From UBA3775 sp964625275 (GTDB lineage Bacteria; Bacillota; Clostridia; Lachnospirales; Lachnospiraceae), in NCBI GenBank assembly GCA_964625275.1, contig CAZVBH010000082.1, forward strand, positions 1 through 9,747: a stretch of 9,747 bases of DNA. The letters are read 5' to 3'. Shown here in pieces: positions 6,323 to 9,747 of the stretch. The translations under genes and the position numbers were made by a program. The stretch's first letter is position 1; each line of letters opens with the position of its first letter. The notes beneath the pieces were generated by a model that searched no databases, was not told the origin of the DNA, and saw only the letters and a list, made by a program, of their open reading frames with translations.

Positions 6323-7231
6323 TTAAACCTCCTCAACCAGTGACTTGAAATAATCTTCAAGCGAAATTCCAGATTCGTAAATTTCTGTAACATCTGCACC
6401 ATTTTCAATAAGCAGTCTGTTCAGCTGTGCAGGCATAATTGTTTCTTCATAAATATGTATTTCATCCGTACCGGTTACCTTGTAGTTGTAAATACCATTT
6501 TTTTCAATAATAGTAGCACAATGCTTAGCATCGCCAGTTTTTAATACTACACATTTGGCACATTCGATATCCAGCTCCTCTTTTGTGATTTCCTTTAGAA
6601 CCCTACCGTTATCGATAAAAAGAAAACGATTTGCAACAGTATATAGCTCCGACAGAATATGGCTTGATATCATAAATGTTATTCCACGCTCAGAGTTTAG
6701 TTTTTGGAATGTCTCCCTCATTTGACTGATGCCAATTGGATCAAGACCATTAATTGGTTCATCAAGGATGATTAAATCCGGATTGTCTAGCATTGCAAAT
6801 GCAATACCAAGACGTTGCTTCATACCTAGAGAGAAGGTGCGAAATTTTTTGTTTTTTACATCACTAAGATTTACAAGTGACAAGGCTTCATCAATTTGTC
6901 CCATGTCGACAATGCCCTTTTGGAGAGCATAATATTTTAAATTCTGATAAGCTGTCAGACCACCGAAAAATGCAGGATTTTCAATGAGGCAGCCGATACG
7001 TCTTTTCTCGTCTGTAGCTAACTTACCACTTTTAGAAAATAGCTCGAAATCACCTTCAGTTTTATCGGTGAGTCCCGTAACAATTTTCATAAGGGTAGTT
7101 TTACCGGCACCATTTTTGCCAATAAGTCCGTATATATCTCCACGACAGACGTTCATATTAACATTGTCGAGAGCAGTGAACTTCTTATAACGTTTGGTAA
7201 GGTTGCTGGTTTTTAATACGCTTTCACGCAT
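6323..7231 (-). CDS. ABC transporter ATP-binding protein, LanF/BcrA type
   Basis: The 302-residue nucleotide-binding subunit partners the permease 3 nt downstream. Walker A is GKNGAGKTT (38-46). The Q-loop position reads GCLIENP (80-86), with Glu84 replacing Gln; this E-loop is a known hallmark of lantibiotic-immunity ATPases such as NukF. The signature is FSLGM (133-137), Walker B LIILDE (153-158), D-loop GLDP (162-165), switch His191. A C-terminal region of about 90 residues ends in GISLEDYFKSLVEEV, a common ending of BcrA-like proteins. The start is taken as ATG 7231, about 10 nt after AGGAGG (7242-7247). The in-frame ATGs at 7237 and 7240 are only 4 and 1 nt from it. The gene probably serves resistance to, or sensing of, a peptide antibiotic; the substrate is not identifiable. 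Confidence 0.93.
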   Translation of the reverse strand: MRESVLKTSNLTKRYKKFTALDNVNMNVCRGDIYGLIGKNGAGKTTLMKIVTGLTDKTEGDFELFSKSGKLATDEKRRIGCLIENPAFFGGLTAYQNLKYYALQKGIVDMGQIDEALSLVNLSDVKNKKFRTFSLGMKQRLGIAFAMLDNPDLIILDEPINGLDPIGISQMRETFQKLNSERGITFMISSHILSELYTVANRFLFIDNGRVLKEITKEELDIECAKCVVLKTGDAKHCATIIEKNGIYNYKVTGTDEIHIYEETIMPAQLNRLLIENGADVTEIYESGISLEDYFKSLVEEV

Positions 7232-7316
7232 AGTCATCATTCCTCCTAAATTTTTGATTTACCTAGTACAAAAGCTAATTTGTCCAAGCACAATGCTTTT
7301 AACTTTTGCCTTTTGA

Positions 7317-7322
7317 ATTATG
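7317..7322 (-). promoter_or_regulatory. Probable -10 of the ABC-kinase operon promoter
   Basis: On the minus strand CATAAT (five of six matches) lies about 70 nt before the ATPase ribosome binding site. No good -35 hexamer is found 16-18 bp upstream, where the sequence is a T-run. A weak -35 beside the TTTAAG repeats is what a promoter that needs an activator looks like. Confidence 0.5.
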
Positions 7323-7346
7323 TTAGCATGAAAGCATAAAAAAACA

Positions 7347-7375
7347 CTTAAATTAAATCTTAAAAAAGTCTTAAA
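7347..7375 (-). promoter_or_regulatory. Triple direct repeat, candidate OmpR-type response-regulator binding site
   Basis: Read on the minus strand, TTTAAG occurs three times (7370-7375, 7359-7364 and 7347-7352), with starts 11 and 12 bp apart, so on the same helix face. The first two copies extend to TTTAAGA. Direct repeats with about one helical turn of spacing are the usual target of OmpR/PhoB-family dimers. The array lies between the response-regulator stop codon and the promoter of the ABC-kinase genes, just upstream of the -35 region. The link to this regulator is inferred. Confidence 0.62.
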
Positions 7376-7379
7376 TTGA

Positions 7380-8054
7380 TTATTTTTTTAGACGATATCC
7401 GATTCCCCAGACAGTTTCGATGTATTCACAATCAGGATTGCACTCTTTTAATTTTTTGCGAATCTTGCTGATATGAACATTAAGCGTATTGTCATCAGCA
7501 GAATTTTCATAATCCCATACGGTGTCATAAATAAAACTTTTAGTGCAGGTATGGTTAGGATTTTCCATAAGTAGGCAAAGTAGAGCAAATTCATGGCGTG
7601 AAAGATCTATACTTTTTCCGGCGCACTTCGCAGAAAAATCATTTTTGTTGATTTCAATGTCTTTATAGAAGAGCGTTTCTGATTTTGCAGGAGTAGAATC
7701 AGTTCGCAGACGTGCTTGAATCCTAGCAAGCAGTTCGTCGTTATGAAATGGTTTCGTGACGTAATCGTCCGCACCGAGTGCAAATAAATCTACCTTTTTA
7801 TTTATATCATGAATTGCACTCATTACAATTATAGGGATGTTGTGCTTTTGCTTCAATTCAAGGATGATATCCTCACCACTTCGTCCCGGAAGCATAAGGT
7901 CAAGAAGAATCAGACTAATATTTTCACCATGAACAAGTAATCCCTCCGTACCCGAATATGCACTGATTACTTCATATCCATTTTGCCTTAGCAGAATTTG
8001 AAGCATATTGTTAATATCATTATCGTCCTCTACAATCAGAATTGTTTTTGCCAT
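7380..8054 (-). CDS. OmpR/PhoB-family response regulator
   Basis: The 224-residue transcription factor has an N-terminal receiver domain with acidic pocket Glu9/Asp10/Asp11, phosphoacceptor Asp52 in LLLDLMLPG, switch residue Ser80 and Lys102 in TKPF. The C-terminal winged helix (about 127-224) contains IDLSRHEFALLCLLMENPNHTCTK, DDNTLNVHISKIRKKL and the closing wing YIETVWGIGYRLKK. The start is ATG 8054 (MAKTILIVEDD), 7 nt after AAGGGG; an upstream in-frame ATG at 8093 lies near the -10 and would add 13 atypical residues, so it is rejected. It is the likely partner of the kinase encoded three genes downstream and should act on the ATPase-permease-kinase promoter. It has its own promoter and no visible terminator, so read-through into the transporter genes is possible. 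Confidence 0.95.
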   Translation of the reverse strand: MAKTILIVEDDNDINNMLQILLRQNGYEVISAYSGTEGLLVHGENISLILLDLMLPGRSGEDIILELKQKHNIPIIVMSAIHDINKKVDLFALGADDYVTKPFHNDELLARIQARLRTDSTPAKSETLFYKDIEINKNDFSAKCAGKSIDLSRHEFALLCLLMENPNHTCTKSFIYDTVWDYENSADDNTLNVHISKIRKKLKECNPDCEYIETVWGIGYRLKK

Positions 8055-8081
8055 TGTAATACCCCTTGTCTTGTTTGAATA

Positions 8082-8110
8082 GTTATAACACATTTCTTTA
8101 CATAATACAA
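8082..8110 (-). promoter_or_regulatory. Promoter of the response-regulator gene
   Basis: On the minus strand TTGTAT (8105-8110), a 17-bp spacer and TATAAC (8082-8087) with an upstream TG (extended -10, TGTTATAAC). The -35 is weak (three of six) and the extended -10 is good, suggesting moderate basal expression. Confidence 0.6.
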
Positions 8111-8113
8111 TGA

Positions 8114-8130
8114 TGTTTTGAGCGAAAACA
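8114..8130. promoter_or_regulatory. Palindrome centred between the divergent promoters
   Basis: TGTTTT (8114-8119), GAGCG, AAAACA (8125-8130) has perfect 6-bp arms. It lies 3 bp from the -35 of the response-regulator promoter and 2 bp from the -35 of the nuclease promoter. The position suits a regulator acting on both genes, but the arms are short and A+T-rich, so chance is possible. Confidence 0.4.
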
Positions 8131-8132
8131 AC

Positions 8133-8161
8133 TTGATAAATGGCTCTTATTTACATATAAT
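8133..8161 (+). promoter_or_regulatory. Sigma-A promoter of the nuclease gene
   Basis: TTGATA (8133-8138, five of six), a 17-bp spacer and a perfect TATAAT (8156-8161). The start of transcription is expected near 8168, leaving a leader of about 50 nt. Confidence 0.88.
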
Positions 8162-8180
8162 AAAAAAATATATAGGAACG

Positions 8181-8216
8181 ATGAAAAGTCTGCTAAATCA
8201 AAGGAGATTTCTTTGA
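8181..8216 (+). other. Possible 11-codon upstream reading frame (MKSLLNQRRFL)
   Basis: An ATG at 8181 opens 11 codons and stops with TGA at 8214-8216, one base before the nuclease start at 8218. Its only ribosome-binding-like sequence is TAGGAA a few bases upstream. The nuclease ribosome binding site (AAGGAG, 8201-8206) lies within it. This could be a coupled leader peptide or a chance frame. Confidence 0.25.
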
Positions 8217-8217
8217 G

Positions 8218-9507
8218 ATGAAGATAAGAAAAGATAATAGCACTAAACCAAAGAATAAACGCAAGGGATGTCTGACAGCCATAATTATATTTTTCATATT
8301 ATGTGCTATCTGTTCTAAGTGCTCTACCACTGATAACAATTCCGGAGCCGGACATTCATCATCGAGTAGAACCAATGCTAAAGTAACCTTATCTGTAAAT
8401 GATGCTGAAGTAACTTCGGCTGATGCCCAAAGCAGTATCACACCTATAGTCACAGAATTGGATACTACGCCTGTTGCTGAGATAACTGAAGAAATTCAAA
8501 AAATTCAGCCGGCAATTGAGAGCAGTAATACTGATATATCAGAACTACCCGAATATTCAGATTCCGCTTATGCCATTGTAAATGATAATGTACCTTATTT
8601 TACGGAAGGCGAAATTGCAGGAGCTACTGAGTCCTATGAGTATTACAGTCCTTTAGATGATTTGGGAAGATGTCAGGTCACAGTAGCAAGTATAGGCAAG
8701 GATTTGATGCCAACGGAAGAAAGAGGTGCAATTGGTCAGATAAAGCCTACGGGATGGCATCTTGTTAAATACGATTTTATTGATGATAATTATCTGTACA
8801 ATCGTTGCCATTTAATAGGATATCAGCTTACCGGAGAGAATGCCAATGAATGCAATTTGATTACCGGTACAAGATATATGAATATTGAAGGACAGTTACC
8901 TTTTGAAGAAATGGTGGCTGATTATATTAAGAAAACCGGTAATCATGTATTGTATCGAGTTACACCTGTTTTTGAAGGAGATAATTTACTGGCTGCCGGC
9001 GTTTTGATGGAAGCAATTTCAATTGAAGACGGTGGTGATGGAATACTTTTTAACGTATTTTGCTATAACGTACAGCCGGGTGTCGAGATAGATTATGCTA
9101 CGGGTGATAATTGGGAAAGCGGTACAGAGCAAGCTGTGATTACGGCAGTAGCTACTCAAACTCCAATTGCAAAGGATACTAATGCACCTACACTAACAGT
9201 CAAGGCAACTGGTACACCTACACCAATTGCTCGTGCTACAAATACGCCAACATCTACACCAACAGTCAAGGCTACAAATACGCCTACACCTACATTTACA
9301 GCAACGCCTACACCAAAAGCAACTATTACAGAAACCAAGACAGATGAGGGAAATGATTATGTGTTAAATACTAATACCAAAAAATTTCATAAACCCGGTT
9401 GCAGTAGTGTAAGACAGATGAATGAATCGAATAAACAGGAATATCATGGCACCAGAGATGATGTTATCGCAAAGGGCTACAGCCCTTGTGGCAGGTGTAA
9501 CCCATAA
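8218..9507 (+). CDS. Secreted or membrane-anchored DNA/RNA non-specific endonuclease (EndA-like) with C-terminal Cys/His domain
   Basis: The 429-residue protein has a basic N-terminus and one hydrophobic helix (about 19-33, CLTAIIIFFILCAICSKC) that acts as anchor or signal. No good lipobox is seen. A low-complexity Ser/Thr stretch leads to the beta-beta-alpha-metal nuclease domain (about 130-300). Catalytic His198 lies in NRCH, the form replacing DRGH. Asn213 and Asn222 keep the 9-residue spacing of the Asn182/Asn191 pair of pneumococcal EndA, and Glu230 probably matches EndA Glu205. A Thr/Pro-rich linker (about 310-375) follows, then a C-terminal domain with His391, Cys395, Cys424 and Cys427, probably zinc-binding. 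It would cut extracellular DNA or RNA for nutrition, DNA uptake or biofilm turnover. The start is ATG 8218, 11 nt after AAGGAG. It has its own strong promoter and is divergent from the response regulator. Confidence 0.9.
   Translation: MKIRKDNSTKPKNKRKGCLTAIIIFFILCAICSKCSTTDNNSGAGHSSSSRTNAKVTLSVNDAEVTSADAQSSITPIVTELDTTPVAEITEEIQKIQPAIESSNTDISELPEYSDSAYAIVNDNVPYFTEGEIAGATESYEYYSPLDDLGRCQVTVASIGKDLMPTEERGAIGQIKPTGWHLVKYDFIDDNYLYNRCHLIGYQLTGENANECNLITGTRYMNIEGQLPFEEMVADYIKKTGNHVLYRVTPVFEGDNLLAAGVLMEAISIEDGGDGILFNVFCYNVQPGVEIDYATGDNWESGTEQAVITAVATQTPIAKDTNAPTLTVKATGTPTPIARATNTPTSTPTVKATNTPTPTFTATPTPKATITETKTDEGNDYVLNTNTKKFHKPGCSSVRQMNESNKQEYHGTRDDVIAKGYSPCGRCNP
9145..9336 (+). repeat. Thr/Pro-rich degenerate repeat encoding the nuclease linker
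   Basis: About 64 codons of imperfect repeats (NTPTPT, KATNTPT, TATPTP and variants) encode a flexible, probably extended cell-wall or spacer segment between the nuclease and the C-terminal Cys/His domain. The DNA is itself repetitive (ACACCTACACC-type units), so copy number may vary between strains. Confidence 0.75.
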
Positions 9508-9540
9508 TAGAAAGCAAATGTTAATGCAGTGCGAAACAGC

Positions 9541-9547
9541 GAGGAGG
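9541..9547 (+). promoter_or_regulatory. Ribosome binding site that selects a GTG start
   Basis: GAGGAGG ends 7 nt before GTG 9555, whose frame stays open to the window end. The nearer ATG at 9550 is only 2 nt away and its frame stops after 25 codons, so the GTG is chosen. Confidence 0.75.
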
Positions 9548-9554
9548 ATATGTT

Positions 9555-9747
9555 GTGTTTGGAAAGAAGATTACTAAGAGAGAAACTAAGAAGATTACTA
9601 AGAGAGAATATGACAGTACAAAATTAAAGCCGGTGCTTCACTGCAGTATATGTACCGGAGAACAGGTGGCAGGCTTTAAAAATTTAGAAAATGGAAAATT
9701 TGAGGAAATAATGCTGATTAATTCTGAGAAGGATTTGGAAGCGTTTA
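9555..9747 (+). CDS. Small conserved-type hypothetical protein, 3' end outside the window
   Basis: At least 64 codons are present, starting at GTG 9555 behind GAGGAGG. The product reads MFGKK, then KKITKRE twice in tandem, then YDSTKLKPVLHCSICTGEQVAGFKNL...GKFEEIMLINSEKDLEAF. The core (P.L..SICTGEQVAGFK....GKFEE.MLI....DL..F) looks like a widespread small Clostridia protein of uncertain function, some copies of which I recall as labelled aspartate dehydrogenase; I would not trust that label, as no dinucleotide-binding motif is visible. The two Cys (HCSIC) could bind metal. It begins 47 nt after the nuclease gene with no terminator or promoter visible between them, so the two may be co-transcribed. 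Confidence 0.75.
   Translation, partial: MFGKKITKRETKKITKREYDSTKLKPVLHCSICTGEQVAGFKNLENGKFEEIMLINSEKDLEAF
9564..9611 (+). repeat. 24-bp in-frame tandem duplication in the partial gene
   Basis: Copy 1 is 9564-9587 and copy 2 is 9588-9611. The first 21 bases of each are identical and only the last codon differs (ACT, TAT). It duplicates the lysine-rich octapeptide KKITKRE[T/Y]. Near-identity at the nucleotide level points to a recent slippage event. Confidence 0.85.

Noticed and set aside
7270..7305. Inverted AAAAGC...GCTTTT pair in the leader of the ABC-kinase operon
   Set aside because: The 6-bp A+T-rich arms around a loop of about 20 nt are too weak to claim as an attenuator or operator.
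9145..9336. The linker repeats as a CRISPR array or minisatellite of independent function
   Set aside because: Units are short, degenerate, in frame with the nuclease and encode a normal Thr/Pro linker; there are no conserved repeats with unique spacers.
9156..9338. Minus-strand frame rich in Val/Gly opposite the nuclease linker
   Set aside because: It is the antisense shadow of the Thr/Pro-coding repeat and has no ribosome binding site.
9550..9627. 25-codon frame from ATG 9550
   Set aside because: The ATG is only 2 nt from GAGGAGG, and the overlapping frame from GTG 9555 is correctly spaced, longer and encodes a recognisable conserved-type protein.

Overview
This is A+T-rich bacterial DNA with strong AGGAGG-type ribosome binding sites, textbook sigma-A promoters, tight translationally coupled operons and Gram-positive protein families: a YtrA-type GntR repressor, BcrA/LanF-type ABC ATPases, and an EndA-like secreted nuclease with a Cys-rich C-terminal domain. 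It looks like a Clostridia chromosome, most likely Lachnospiraceae. That placement is inferred from gene style, not from a marker gene.

Layout. (1) 1-545: the 3' part of a four-helix membrane protein of unknown function, closed by a tandem hairpin with a strong intrinsic terminator. (2) 620-952: a well-formed promoter and a 79-residue conserved-type small protein. (3) 953-4601, + strand: a self-contained operon under a consensus promoter with a TGTATATA-N3-TATATACA operator. It encodes a YtrA-type GntR repressor, an ABC ATPase, two ABC-2 permeases and a CPBP-family membrane protein. All four gene junctions overlap. (4) 8054-4548, - strand: a second, differently regulated module. It encodes an OmpR-type response regulator, then (after a 148-bp gap with three TTTAAG direct repeats) a LanF/BcrA-type ATPase, a six-helix ABC-2 permease and a histidine kinase with almost no extracellular sensor. 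(5) 8055-9507: a divergent intergenic region with two promoters flanking a short palindrome, then an anchored or secreted DNA/RNA non-specific endonuclease with a Thr/Pro-rich linker and a C-terminal Cys/His domain. (6) 9555-end: the start of a small conserved-type protein carrying a recent 8-codon tandem duplication.

How the genes may work together. Both ABC modules resemble systems that Firmicutes use against cell-envelope-active peptides (bacitracin, lantibiotics and similar). One is controlled by a ligand-released repressor (GntR) and the other by a two-component system. They meet tail to tail with a 54-bp overlap between the CPBP gene and the kinase gene, with no visible terminator. No bacteriocin precursor or biosynthetic enzyme is visible, so the region reads as defence or sensing rather than production. 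The points most worth following up are a CPBP protein whose motif-1 Arg is Met while motif 2 has gained an Arg, the candidate response-regulator operator, and the convergent overlap. Nothing here is clearly a wholly new system; the individual families are known.
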